From CAVPMW01 sp963706515 (lineage in GTDB: Bacteria; Chloroflexota; Anaerolineae; Anaerolineales; UBA4823): DNA of 64,000 nt. The DNA is taken from the NCBI GenBank assembly GCA_963706515.1, contig CAVPMW010000008.1, forward strand, positions 186,001 through 250,000, read 5' to 3'. Shown piece by piece: positions 30,354 through 40,613 of this stretch (positions within the stretch are counted from its first letter, which is position 1; the number at the start of each line of letters is the position of its first letter). The translations under genes were made by a program, and so were the position numbers. The notes beneath the pieces were generated by a model. That model ran no database searches, was not told the DNA's origin, and saw only the letters and a program-made list of their open reading frames with translations.

Positions 30354-33089
30354 CTACCGTGAGACGACCAGCTTGACCAGTTTACCGTCCGGATCGAGGG
30401 TCATGCGTGCGAACTGCGTATAGTCTTGTTTCCCCCGGTGAATTGTCTTACTGAGGATCACCATGCGGCGACCATCTGGCGGCTTACCTGGTTGGACGCT
30501 TTTGCTGTGTAGCTGGTTAGTCGGACAGGGTCGCTGGCAGTGAGCGCACAGCGAATGCTGCTCGCGCACGTCCAGCTCGGCGTCCTGCATGCCGGGCAAG
30601 TACTTGCTGACTACGTGCCGGATGTACTCTTGCTCGCGTGGATTTAATTCTGCGTCCGCTGCCTGGTCGCCGTCCAGGTCGCAAATGGTGCTGACTGCGA
30701 TTCGGTTCTGCAGCTGCCTCTGGATGGATTTAGCCACCTTGCGCATGCGCACAGGTTGGGCAAGGGGGTCGCCGTACAGCACGAAAGAGATCAATGTCTT
30801 TTGATCCATTCCATCCAGGTAACCCTGGCGGGACTGCAGATCGCGCGCCATTGCGATTTTTGCCCGGCGAAGCGCCTCGCCTGCTGCCAGTCCGTCTTTC
30901 AGATTCGACCAAAATGAATGACCGAGCAGATCGGCTGCGCTGAGCTGGTCGGTGATCGAGCCGTACGCCATACATGTCGATCCCACCACCAGCTCGCTGC
31001 CGGCAGCCAGGAATTTCAAAGCCAGAGCCTCCTGGCACTGCTTATCCAGGATGTGCGCTCCGAAACAGGCCTCACTGAATACGATCTTGGGCGTCGTATT
31101 GCCCTTCATCTTTCCAGACATATCCAGGTCTTCTGGGGTCAGAGCGACCGGATAGTCCGGCCCATCACCGCTGTCGAATGGATCACGCTGTCCGAACCAC
31201 TCCGGTGAATCTGGTACGCCATGCAAATTGAAATAGCCCAGGGTAGCCAGAGGCAGGCTGCGGTTGCCGTTCTTCGGAGCGCCGTTTGGGTGATGAGAAA
31301 GAGCGGGTGAAATCCACATATCGATCGGGCGACCGATGGGCTGGTACACCTGGTAGGATGCCCTCCGCCAGACTGCAGCAGTGTAGCCGAAGCTGAACTG
31401 GCTGCCCGACCAGTTGCGGAAGATCCTTTCCGGTCGCAGCAGGATCAGCACCCGCTGTCGCGCTCGAGAGTACGCGCTCAGCGGTCGGGTTGCTGCGATT
31501 CGTCCTGCAATCACTCGCTTGAGCTGCTGCAGGATCAACCCGGGGTCATTATCGATTCCACCGGGCAGGCGCCCGACGGGCCATTCTGGAATAAAGTAAT
31601 TTTCATCGCGCGTTGAATAGGGATTATCGGAAGGTACATCCACATCGGGGTCATCGACCGGGTTAGGCAGCCGGTGGAAGGGGACCACCTCCGGACCGCC
31701 GACAATCAGCACCGCGCCGACCATCTCACCGTGCCTTGCCAGTGCTTCATCCAGATCAGTCAAAGCCAGCTTGATCTCCCAAGGATCGTCCGCATTAGCC
31801 GGATGCACTCCCAGTCCTGGTAGGTTGTCGGGATCGTCCGCCAGGAACAGGCGTGCTCCCCAACGCTGCTCGCCTTTTGGCTGGTGCTGCTGGACAGCTT
31901 CCACCAGGTGCGCCATCTCGAGCAAGATCGCCTTCGCCCCTGCGGCGCCGTATGTCTTTTCCAGCCCTTCCTTGACTGAAAAGACGACGTATACTGGAAA
32001 CCTGCCGTCGGTGCGGGTAAGCCCTGGTTTCTTCAAACGCCGCGCCAGGCGGTCCAGCTCGGCCTGGACAGCCACGAGCGATTCGGGAGGCATAGCAGCC
32101 GCAGGTTTGGGGGAGGTCTTGCTCGCCAGCCCCTCCTCGTCAAATACCAGCCATTCTGGTAACGGCTCTTTTGACTCCTCAGCCGAACCTGCTTGTGCGA
32201 CCACACCAAGGGCTACGCCCAGAGTTACATCCAGGGCTAACCTTTCATTTGTCTCATCCCCACCCGGGATCTCCTGACCGGCGGTAAGCTGGTTCCAACC
32301 TAAAGCTGCCGCTATCTTCGCCGGGACAGTTAGCTCGATCGCAGCTTCCATGACTTCGGGCCATAAATTGCGGTAAGGATTGGTTTCTCCCCATAGCCGT
32401 CCGGCAACGATGCCGGTGATATCGTGGGCAGCCGCGCGATGCAGGAGGACTACTGCCTGGTCGGATTCGCCGCCATCCATCAGCCAATCCGCCAGGTACA
32501 GGGTGCACTGCAGGCATTCAGGCCAGCTCTGGTAGTAATATTCTGCCAGCTTGCGTTCGACCGGCAGAGGCGTGTCATCGGTCACGCTGAGCAGCGCCAG
32601 GTGCGCAACCCCAACCAGTGGAATAGCCGTATGGGCATGCAGCACCGCCTGAATTTTCTCAGCGGCATCGACCAGCTCGCCCTGTTTCAATGCCTTTAGG
32701 GCTGCCCCCAGGTCTGCGCCCCAGGCTGGAGCCTCGGCGGGATTACCCTGGCTGCTCCCTAAGGCAAGCAAGCACGCCAGCAGCTCAGGCGGCGTCGCCG
32801 TTCCACTCATTTGGAGCGCTCGATACAGCCCTTCGTGGGCTTCCAGATCTTCCGGATCTGCCTGGCAGAGGGCTTCCAGGATGGGTATTGCCTGGCGAGC
32901 TCGCCCTTCATTCAGCAAGGATTCTGCGTATAGATGACGTACGGGTAAGTCGCCAGGATAGACTGCCAGCCAGGTGAGAGCTGCCTCGCGAGCGAATCGA
33001 TACTCACGGTAGGTGATAGCCATCTGCAGGATAGGCAGGAAATCTTGGCGTTGGATGGGTTGACCTGCGAAAGGTGCTGCGCTTGGCAT
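30354..33089 (-). CDS. TPR protein with clan CD (C25/CHAT-like) cysteine protease domain
   Basis: 911 residues, intact. Residues about 1-310 are TPR-like helices (HLYAESLLNEGRARQAIPIL). Residues about 400-770 form a caspase-like fold: HRLPNPVDDPDVDVPSDNPY and NYFIPEWPVGRLPGG resemble the region before the catalytic dyad in gingipain-type proteins. The dyad is the His of YFNLHGVPD and the Cys of IVFSEACFGAHI, followed by FLAAGSELVVGSTCMAYGS and GLAAGEALRRAKIAMARD as in C25 and CHAT domains. The last 80 residues include a Cys cluster (CAHCQRPCP) and a beta-hairpin tail like the small protein encoded at 40336-40572. No signal peptide, so probably cytoplasmic. Its start lies 2 bases after the stop of the giant TPR gene: one operon. 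Substrate unknown. Confidence 0.83.
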   Translation of the reverse strand: MPSAAPFAGQPIQRQDFLPILQMAITYREYRFAREAALTWLAVYPGDLPVRHLYAESLLNEGRARQAIPILEALCQADPEDLEAHEGLYRALQMSGTATPPELLACLLALGSSQGNPAEAPAWGADLGAALKALKQGELVDAAEKIQAVLHAHTAIPLVGVAHLALLSVTDDTPLPVERKLAEYYYQSWPECLQCTLYLADWLMDGGESDQAVVLLHRAAAHDITGIVAGRLWGETNPYRNLWPEVMEAAIELTVPAKIAAALGWNQLTAGQEIPGGDETNERLALDVTLGVALGVVAQAGSAEESKEPLPEWLVFDEEGLASKTSPKPAAAMPPESLVAVQAELDRLARRLKKPGLTRTDGRFPVYVVFSVKEGLEKTYGAAGAKAILLEMAHLVEAVQQHQPKGEQRWGARLFLADDPDNLPGLGVHPANADDPWEIKLALTDLDEALARHGEMVGAVLIVGGPEVVPFHRLPNPVDDPDVDVPSDNPYSTRDENYFIPEWPVGRLPGGIDNDPGLILQQLKRVIAGRIAATRPLSAYSRARQRVLILLRPERIFRNWSGSQFSFGYTAAVWRRASYQVYQPIGRPIDMWISPALSHHPNGAPKNGNRSLPLATLGYFNLHGVPDSPEWFGQRDPFDSGDGPDYPVALTPEDLDMSGKMKGNTTPKIVFSEACFGAHILDKQCQEALALKFLAAGSELVVGSTCMAYGSITDQLSAADLLGHSFWSNLKDGLAAGEALRRAKIAMARDLQSRQGYLDGMDQKTLISFVLYGDPLAQPVRMRKVAKSIQRQLQNRIAVSTICDLDGDQAADAELNPREQEYIRHVVSKYLPGMQDAELDVREQHSLCAHCQRPCPTNQLHSKSVQPGKPPDGRRMVILSKTIHRGKQDYTQFARMTLDPDGKLVKLVVSR

Positions 33090-33091
33090 GT

Positions 33092-36000
33092 CTATTTTTC
33101 CGAGTATGGGGATGAGGCCGGGATGCGCCGGTTATGGATAAGGTTCAACGCGACGACCGCAGCCAGGAGACGATGGATGCTCAATTCGTTCGGCGCCAGA
33201 GCGCTCGCCCGGGTGAGCATCCCTTCAGCGGACTGGTAGTCTTTAATTTCTTTCATTACCAGCCCAGCCTGGTAGTAAGGGCGGTAATCGTGCGAAGCAA
33301 TGCTGATAGCCTGCTTGTAGGTTTCGAGCGCCAGGGCAGGCTGGCGACGCTCCTGGAAGGCACTCCCCAGGTCGAGGTAAGCTTCCAGATGGTCTGGGAT
33401 GAGCTCGATGGTCGCACTTAAATGGTGAATAGCCAGGTCGAGCTGCCCGGATTGGAGCGAATAATGGCCGATTAAGAAATTCAGGTCCGCTTCCTCCTGG
33501 CTGCTCAATTTCCCCTGGCCGTTCTGCAAGGCCTGTTGGGCAGCCTGGATTGCCTGTTCAGTTTCGGATACAGCCAGGAGAGCCTGCGCCAGACTGGCTA
33601 AAGCCAGCGGCTCCTCGGGATAGCGGGCGACGAGATCGCGCAATGCTTCCAGGCTGGCATTTTCTCCCTGGGCTTTGCTCAACAATCTTGCCCGCTCCAG
33701 CTCCAAAGCGAACGGCTGCGGGGTAAGCTGGATCAGCCGCTCCAGCGTCGTTAAAGCCTCTGCCGGACGGTTCAGCTCTTCCAGCGAACGGACCAGGAGA
33801 TAAAGCCCCTGGATATCATCCGGTTTTAACCGCAGGGCTGCCTGGGCGTGGTTGTAGGCGGCTCGCGGGTTATCTGACTCGAGGGCGATCTCTGCTAGCA
33901 AGAGCAGGGCGGGGGTCTGATCGCTGGAGCCTTCCAGCGCCCGATCTGCACTGGCCGCGGCTTCCTCCAGATTGCCGGTAGCCTGATATGCCTGCGCTAA
34001 CGCAAGCCAGGTTTCGGGTTGCCCTGGGTCGAGCTGGCTGGCCTCTTCGAGCACCTGGACCGTGTGGATGGCTGCTTGCTGGCGGAGATAGATCTGACCG
34101 AGGCGCAGGAGGTGCTTATATTGATCGGGCTCCAGCTGGGCAGCTTGCTCAAGATGGCTGGTGGCGCTGCGCAGGGCAATGACACGCACTGCCTCGGGCA
34201 TTTCCGTTTGGTCCGCCTGGTGCAGCTCGAGCTCGGCCAGGAGGGCATGCCAGCGCGGTTCATCCGGCCAGGCCTGCAGCGCGGTCTGGATCGCTTCGTG
34301 GGCGGTATCCAGATCTTTATCCCGAAATGCCAGGTGTGCCTGTAAGGCTTTAATCATGGGCAGCTCATAGTGGTAGCCGGGCAGCTGGCTCGACCAGTTA
34401 TCCAGGCTCCGGTTGATTGCGCTGAGCGCCTGGTGTGGGTTTTGCTCTGCCAGTACCATCGCCTGGCGCGACCAGACCAGCGGGTTGCGCGGGTAAGTCT
34501 GAGCTGCACGGCCCGCCGAGATAGGCTCGCCGATCGCGCCCATGTTCACTACCCGGGCAGCGATATCGTCCGGCAGGGCAGGGATCGTCTCAAATATAGC
34601 ATCGAACAGCATGGCGCTGTCGTTCCCCGGTTTGAAGGCGATTTCCATACGCGCCTGCCAGCGGGTAGAGGCGGTAGGGTTGTAAACGGATCGATTGGTC
34701 GGGGTGACTGCACTCTCATCGAACAGGCTGGAAGTTGTCTCCAGGGAATTCTTGCAGAGGAGATAAGCCTCATCCTCTAAAGCGATATCCCCTGGTGAAT
34801 GCTCGATTACCTGGGCAGCCTGGGTGAAGCCCTGAGCTTCAGCCCTCAGCACAAGCGCCCTGGCAAGCTGGAGGTTAGCCAGCGGCTCATTTGGCAGCAG
34901 GCTGGTCAGGTGCTGGAACATGGGGATGGCAACCTGCCAGCGGCCGAGCTCTAACGCTGCTTCTGCCTGGGCGCGCTGGATCAACACCGCGGGTACATCG
35001 AGCATGCCTGCCTCGGGCGGCTCGCCTGGAATCCAGCGCAAGGATTGGTTGAGCAGAGCCAATGCACTGTCCATGTCTCCGCTGCGTGCAGACTGGCGAG
35101 CAAGATACGCCAGGAGGCGCGGGTGCTCTGGGTCCAGCTCGCTCAGCGCGGAAATCGAGCTGCAGATCAGCTCTTCGTCTGCGGTATCGAACGCCAGGTC
35201 AGCACGCAAGGCGTGGTATTCGCGCAGTGCGTCTTTATCTTCTGTCGTGGGTAGCTCTTCTTTGAGCAGGCTCTCTGCCCGGTCAGGGCGCAAGAGAGAG
35301 CGTGCCAGGTTGCCGGCGAGACACAGGGTATCGATGCGGGTCGCCGGCAGTTCATCACACACGGGGGCTTGCAGGGCTTTCTCAACGAAGATTATGGCTG
35401 CCCCTGGGTTTCCCGTCGCCTGCAACAGGGCTGCTACCCGGAATTGGAGGCATAAATCCTCAGGAGAAAACTCGAGGGCTCGCTCCAAGGCACTCAACGC
35501 CTCGGCTGGCTCTCCTGTCTCGATTAATAAATCGGCTTTCTTGATGTACAACCAGCTTTCCTGCGGGCTCGCCACGATGGCATTATCCAGTGCTTCCAGA
35601 GCTGCAGTTCCGTTTTTCGCCTGGATCTGCGCCATGGCGAGCTCGATCCACAGCTCGACGAGCATCCCGGCATCTGGCGAGGCATCAGCGATACTGCATC
35701 TGGCGATAGCTCACCAGCTGCGTTCGTCCTGTCCAGGTCGGCGATGGTCAGCGTGATCGCTCTTTCCAGGAGCTGGATGGCTGCGGTCGTATCGCCCAGC
35801 TTGCGCAGGTTGTGGGCTACCTGGAAGAGCTGCAGGCAGGTCAGGCTTCCGTCCGGCAAGATGGCGAGGTTCGCCAGCTCGCGATATACCCGCAATGCCG
35901 ACGCGGGATTGCCTGATTTACTGTACAGGCTTCCCAGGCGCTGGTAGAGATCAACCCGGCTGGGATCGAGCTGGATTGCCTGGCTGAGAGCCTGGATTGC

Positions 36001-38745
36001 CTCCGGCAGAATATTCGCCTGGCGATTGCTTGCCCAATACAAGTCCTGGGCATATTCGGCGAACCAGGAGAGGATGCCTACCTGGGTCGGATTCAGCTGC
36101 AAGGCGGTCCGGGCGGCTACCAGAGCGTCCTCATATAGCTCCAGCTTGAGGCAGGTGTTCGCCAGGCTCTGGTAAATCGCCGGGTTCAAGCTGTCGATTT
36201 GACTGGCTTCTTTCAGGTAAACCAGGGCGGTCTCGGGCTGGCCGAGAGCCATGCAAGCGCGCCCCATGCCGTGTGCCAGACGCGCATGCCAGATTGGCTC
36301 TTTCACCAGGGCGGTCTCATAGGCTCGCCGGTAGGCTTCCAGCGCCTCCTGCATGGCGCCATCCGCATAGCAGGCGTCTCCGAGCAGCGCAAACGCCTCC
36401 ACCTGTTCTGGATCAAGCTCGAGTGCTTTCTGTAGGCACTCCACCGCTTGATGCGCATAGCCGACAGGCGGCAGATCAACTTCCAACAGGCAGCGCGCTA
36501 GCTCGATGTAAGGCTTTGGATCATCCGGTTGGGATGCTACGACACGCTCGAGCGGCTGGATTGCTTGCGACAGCAAGCTTAATCCCAGGAGGGTTTGGGC
36601 ATATGCGTAGGCAAGTTGCGGGTCAGCCTGGCCTTCCTGCTCAGCCAGCTGGTATGCCGATTCAAATACCTGGCGGGCTTCGTCGAGATGACCTAGCTGG
36701 CGCAGGGTTTGACCCAGATAAAAGGCTACCTGGTGGGGCAGTTTGGGGTCCTCTTCCTGGCTGACCGGCAGGCCGGCTGTATCCTGGAGCAGGGAGGCTG
36801 CTCGCCGAAGTGCAGCCAAAGCCTGGGTTGGTGTGTTTTCCTCCAGATAGGCTTTTCCCAATGCCAGATGGATGGCGGCGGAATTTGGAGCCGCCTGGCT
36901 GGCTGCCCGCAGGACTTCGTGGGCTTTATCAGGCTGACTCGAGTGTTCGTAAGCCTCGGCTAAGGCCAGCCAGGGGACAGCCAGGGTAGGAGCGAGCTCT
37001 GTGGCCAGCTCGAATTCTTTCATCGCCGCAGCTCGCTCGCCCATGACAAAGTGCGCCTGTCCCAGGTAGGCATACGCCTGCCCGTCATCCGGATTACGCT
37101 CGATTGCCTTCTGGCAGGGCTCGATCGCCTGTTCTGGCTGCCCGGCTTTGAGTGCGCATTGAGCTAAGGCGTGCAGCTCTGCAAGAGGGGCCTGGTGGAA
37201 CGATTTTTCCAGGAGCAGGCTGCGCGTGGCGAGCGCTGCTTGCCATTCACCGCAGGCTTCCTGGGCCTGGATCTGCAGCTCTTTCAGCCTGTCATCCTGC
37301 GGGGAGAGCGTAACTGCCAGGCTGGCAGCCGTCAGGGCGGCTTCATTCCCCCCCTGCGCCAGGCAGGCTTGAGCCAGTCTTGCCAGCATGGCTGGATCGT
37401 AGGGCTGTTCATCTAGATGCAGGTTCGCGATACTTGCTGCTTCAGCGGGAAAGCCGTCTTTTAACAGCTCTTCGACCAGGATCGGGCTGAGGTCCAGCAA
37501 GCCATTGCGGATTGCCGCCAGTCCGGTTCCTCCCTGAACGAGCTTATAAGCGTGGAGGACGTCTTCGCGGGCTTCATCTTTATTTTCCGAGAGACGCGCA
37601 AGCCGGGCGCGCACCAGCCACAAGCTAGGATGGGGATCGGAATGGTCTGCCTTCAAGCGGGCAGTCAGATAAACGCGCGCGTCCTCTGCCCGTCCCGTAT
37701 CGATGAGCGCCAGGGCCATTCCGGCGGCAAATGTTGGATTCTCAGGCTCGAGGAGGGCAGCCTGCTTCCAGGCATCCATGGCGCTCTCGACGCTTCCGGA
37801 TGAAGAAACCAGCTTCGCGAGATGAGCTGAAAGCCCGGCTTGCAGCCGCCTGGATACACCGACAGCTTCAGAAATAAGCGGCAAGGCTTCAGCCCACTGG
37901 TCTGCCAGCTGGTTGGATTCTGTCGCCTGGAGCAGATAATCCAACGAATTCAGAAGTTTTGCCCAATCGGCGAGCGAAAGTGTGGCTTCCGCCTGGCTGG
38001 AGAGCTCCCGGTGCCGTTGAATAGTATAAACTGATCCTTCGACGAGCTGGGTAGCGAGGTCTGCTGCCAGCGTGGGTCGCTGCAGGACCAGGCAGCGCAG
38101 GAAAGCCAGTCGCGGCTGAAAGGCAAGGTCTACGAGCAGGTCATCGAAGATCTCACGCTGCTCTTCGGGGGGGATTGGGTTGCTCAGGATGGCGTGGATC
38201 AGTAAGTCTGGCTGGAATGGCGTCTCAGACGCAAGGATCAGGACTCTGAGCATATCGAACGGATCGGGGATCATCCCGTACAGGCAAGCCAGGATGGTCC
38301 CCCAGCCAGTGTGCGAGAGGTCGAGCGAAGTGAGCACCCCCTCCCAGGAATCGTTTACGCGTTTTTCGCGCAATGCCAGGGCGATCATTCCCGCCTGACC
38401 GAGATTTTGCAGCAGATTTTCTGGCTGCGCAAGCCAATCTTCCAAGGCTTGTACTGCCCGGTGACGCACCGGCTGGGATATGGGGCGTAAAGGCAGTGTG
38501 CGCAAGCTTTCGAGCGGGGCTGCATAATCCAGGCTGAGCAGCGCCAGGACAGCCGGCGACCAATGGTCCGCGTCTCCCGGGAGCACAGCCAGCCCGCGCT
38601 GGGCAAGGCCTTCCTGGTCCAGAGTCTTCCAGATGAGCGCATCCTGGCGGAGTGCAGCTGCAATCCAGCTCCAGCTATCCGCAGGGAAGTGATTTTCCAG
38701 AGGGATGATCCAATTCGTTCTTTTCGGATGGATTTGATCAGCCAT
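33092..38745 (-). CDS. Giant TPR-repeat protein (about 1,880 residues), one frameshift
   Basis: The start at 38745 reads MADQIHPKRTNWIIPLENHF. After about 300 residues of helical, HEAT-like sequence the rest is almost all TPR units of 34 residues, for example AYAYLGQAHFVMGERAAAMK, HLALGKAYLEENTPTQALAA and TWLALAQAYQATGNLEEAAA. Around 35690 the first frame runs out into a Ser/Arg-rich tail while another continues with SPDAGMLVELWIELAMAQ and further TPRs to 33092; hence one gene with one base lost or gained. Alternatively two genes of 1,073 and 857 residues overlap by 140 bases, which is less likely because the tail has no TPR character. Probably a scaffold for protein binding; it sits between a small membrane protein and the TPR/protease. 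Confidence 0.82.
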
Positions 38746-38774
38746 AATAGTCCTGTGCCTGAATGAGAATTACC

Positions 38775-39128
38775 TTAGCCGGGGAGCTTGAAAGTGCCTT
38801 TGGAAGCCATCATCGATAACTGCAAGGCAAGGTATGACGACCCGACCATGATGAGCAAGCCAACGATGATCAGCAAGACGCCCACCCCGGAGGTGGTCCT
38901 GACCAGCTGGTTGAGCGACTCCAGCAAAGAAGAGGTGTGCCCTACCAGCCCGGCAATATCTTCAGCGATCCCTTTTTGAGCCAGGGTGGCGGTCTGGGCT
39001 ATTAGCGTTTTCACATCTTGGTTCGAGGGGCGGAATAGCAATATCAGTATTCCGGTAATGAAGGTGAGCAGACCGAGCACGAAACCGACGACTGCCATAA
39101 GCAAAAGTATCATATAGGGGTTAAACAT
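38775..39128 (-). CDS. Small membrane protein with two membrane helices
   Basis: 117 residues, start 39128 with ribosome site aggagag. Two hydrophobic helices (LLLMAVVGFVLGLLTFITGI and VGVLLIIVGLLIMVGSSYLA) flank a 45-residue amphipathic segment (VKTLIAQTATLAQKGIAEDI). I recognise no family. It is the first gene after a sigma-54-like promoter and is 29 bases from the giant TPR gene, so it may anchor the TPR/protease complex to the membrane; that is inference from position. Confidence 0.75.
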   Translation of the reverse strand: MFNPYMILLLMAVVGFVLGLLTFITGILILLFRPSNQDVKTLIAQTATLAQKGIAEDIAGLVGHTSSLLESLNQLVRTTSGVGVLLIIVGLLIMVGSSYLALQLSMMASKGTFKLPG

Positions 39129-39166
39129 CCGACTCTCTCCTGAACATCAACTGCCGCGTAGTATGT

Positions 39167-39182
39167 TGCAAGAAATATGCCC
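39167..39182 (-). promoter_or_regulatory. Sigma-54 (-24/-12) promoter of the TPR/protease operon
   Basis: The - strand reads GGGCATA-TTTC-TTGCA, matching TGGCAYR-N4-TTGCW with exact spacing and one -24 mismatch. Transcription would begin near 39155, 25-30 bases before the 117-residue gene. It lies between a terminator (39253-39283) and that gene, so it would serve a separate unit. The sequence TCTTGCAACAT is shared with the promoter before rpoN. Confidence 0.65.
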
Positions 39183-39252
39183 TCAGGCTTGATTTTCGCT
39201 ATCCTCCCGTCCAATTCAGATATTTCCCGCCTGGCTTTTATACCGATCAACG

Positions 39253-39283
39253 CGAAAACTCGGCGGAGAGGCGCCGAGTTTCC
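39253..39283 (-). terminator. Rho-independent terminator after the FtsZ/LCP unit
   Basis: aaactcggcg (39256-39265) pairs perfectly with cgccgagttt (39272-39281) over a 6-base loop; on the - strand the stem is followed by a short T run. It is about 45 bases after the LCP-like stop. Confidence 0.8.
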
Positions 39284-39327
39284 GGGTCAGGGGGAATGAC
39301 CGATGGAGAGGAGGAAGCGATTGCACG

Positions 39328-40107
39328 CTAATTTGAAGATTTGCCGGGAGACCTGGTCTGAAGCGTGGGAAACTCGCACGTAGGATACCCTACTTTTGCC
39401 ACGGGCTTTAACCAGTCCTCTTTAAAACGTTCGACCGGCAAATCACTCACAATATGCTGACCTAATTTGCGGAAGATCTTACCCGCATCAAAATTCAGAA
39501 TGGGTTTGGTCTGCGGGCTGCAGAATGCCCGTACCAGCTCCGATTGTTTGAACAAAGACGATTGCGGCTCGTCAGCGCCGGCCGCCAGACTGGATACAAC
39601 CTGAGCGCCGCTTTGTTTGCCGCTGCCGATATCCATTCCGCCTGCCAGGTCGATCACCAACGCCAGTCCTTGCCTGTCGACAATGGCATAATAGCTCCAC
39701 CAGAAATCAGCCTGGTGCAGCACCTTAAAAAAGTCTGGCTGTGGAGCGCCCTTCCCATCCAGCCGGAACGAACCGGTGAGATTATCTGGCGCGATCAGTT
39801 CCATGCCCGGGCTGGCGGGTAAGAGGGGGATCAGCGTGAAGTGATCCGGGCTGCGAGAAACCAGGTTCAAGACCAGCCACAAGCTCTCAAGGTGAGGAGC
39901 TGAGCTTTCCAGTGAATCTACCCCGATAAGCAGAAGGTTGCGCTGACCGTTGGGTGCTACCCAGCCGGCAGGCGGGTTATCTGCCTTCTCTACGGAGCGA
40001 GAGGGTGCGGCGTGTGTAGTCTTCCCCAATCCGACTGCAGAGTAAAATCCCGCACCCAGGAAAGCCAGAACTATCGAAGCGAAAAACAGCAGCTTAAAGG
40101 TTCTCAT
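39328..40107 (-). CDS. LytR-CpsA-Psr (LCP)-like extracytoplasmic protein, divergent
   Basis: 259 residues with an N-terminal membrane anchor (LLFFASIVLAFLGAGFYSAV). The outside part recalls LCP proteins: GQRNLLLIGVDSLESSAPHL (LCP: ILLLGxDxR), LESLWLVLNLVSRSPDHFTL and VDRQGLALVIDLAGGMDIGS (LCP: GF..LVDxLGGVDV). LCP enzymes attach polymers to the cell wall using basic residues around a prenyl pyrophosphate. Several expected Arg residues are missing here, so catalysis is doubtful. Start 40107 overlaps the 75-residue gene by 4 bases. Last gene of the FtsZ unit. Confidence 0.65.
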   Translation of the reverse strand: MRTFKLLFFASIVLAFLGAGFYSAVGLGKTTHAAPSRSVEKADNPPAGWVAPNGQRNLLLIGVDSLESSAPHLESLWLVLNLVSRSPDHFTLIPLLPASPGMELIAPDNLTGSFRLDGKGAPQPDFFKVLHQADFWWSYYAIVDRQGLALVIDLAGGMDIGSGKQSGAQVVSSLAAGADEPQSSLFKQSELVRAFCSPQTKPILNFDAGKIFRKLGQHIVSDLPVERFKEDWLKPVAKVGYPTCEFPTLQTRSPGKSSN

Positions 40108-40331
40108 CGCATATTGAGGGCAAGGTAGAGCATGCCCAGCATGAATCCAAAGCCAAAGCTTCCCAGGGCTAACCCCAGGATGGTAGGGAATATTTTACGG
40201 GTGGCGAGCCATGCATAGATATCGTGCCCGCCAATCAAGGCGCGCGCCGCCGTAGGCGAGGTTTTCATCAGCTGGACGGAGCGAGTCCACAGGACGATTT
40301 CGAGCTGTTGGGGGAGGGTTTGCAGGCTCAT
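40104..40331 (-). CDS. Small membrane protein, unknown function
   Basis: 75 residues with one clear membrane helix near the C terminus (ILGLALGSFGFGFMLGMLYL) and a soluble N-terminal half (SLQTLPQQLEIVLWTRSVQL). No family recognised. Tightly packed: 4 bases after the 78-residue gene and overlapping the LCP-like gene, so it is very likely translated as part of this unit. Confidence 0.7.
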   Translation of the reverse strand: MSLQTLPQQLEIVLWTRSVQLMKTSPTAARALIGGHDIYAWLATRKIFPTILGLALGSFGFGFMLGMLYLALNMR

Positions 40332-40335
40332 ACTG

Positions 40336-40572
40336 TCACTTGGATGTCGAGAGTTTCAGGATTTTACCTTTGCCGTCAGCCACCACTCGTACCCAGCGTT
40401 TCAAGGTTTTCCCGTTCTCGAGGCTTGCCTGGCTCTCATAGGTCAGCAGATAATTGGGAGCGGTCGCTTCGGGCAGGGATTGGGTGCGCACCTTGGGCTT
40501 AATGCCTTTGAAATCCGGAAACCGGCGGTAAACCTGTTGGTTTATTTTCTGAAGGAGCTCAGATCCTAGCAT
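40336..40572 (-). CDS. 78-residue protein similar to the C-terminal domain of the TPR/protease
   Basis: Begins MLGSELLQKINQQVYRRFPD and ends WVRVVADGKGKILKLSTSK. The C-terminal region of the protease at 30354-33089 has the same plan: IRHVVSKYLPGMQDAELDVR, then MVILSKTIHRGK and FARMTLDPDGKLVKLVVSR. In the last 18 residues 7 are identical without gaps, and the helix I..VVxxYxP aligns too. I know no named family. It lies 41 bases after ftsZ and 4 bases before the next gene. It may bind the same partner as the protease tail, or regulate it; this is inference. Confidence 0.72.
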   Translation of the reverse strand: MLGSELLQKINQQVYRRFPDFKGIKPKVRTQSLPEATAPNYLLTYESQASLENGKTLKRWVRVVADGKGKILKLSTSK

Positions 40573-40613
40573 CTTGACTCCGATAGTTCGCTGGCGGAAT
40601 GGCTGCGCTCGAG

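Noticed and set aside
30354..33089. TPR/protease considered as a CRISPR-associated TPR-CHAT (Craspase) component
   Set aside because: No CRISPR array, no Cas7-11-like gene and no other Cas motif anywhere in the window.
34920..35756. 278-residue + strand frame inside the giant TPR gene
   Set aside because: Ser/Arg/Ala-rich translation without domains; the - strand encodes regular TPR units.
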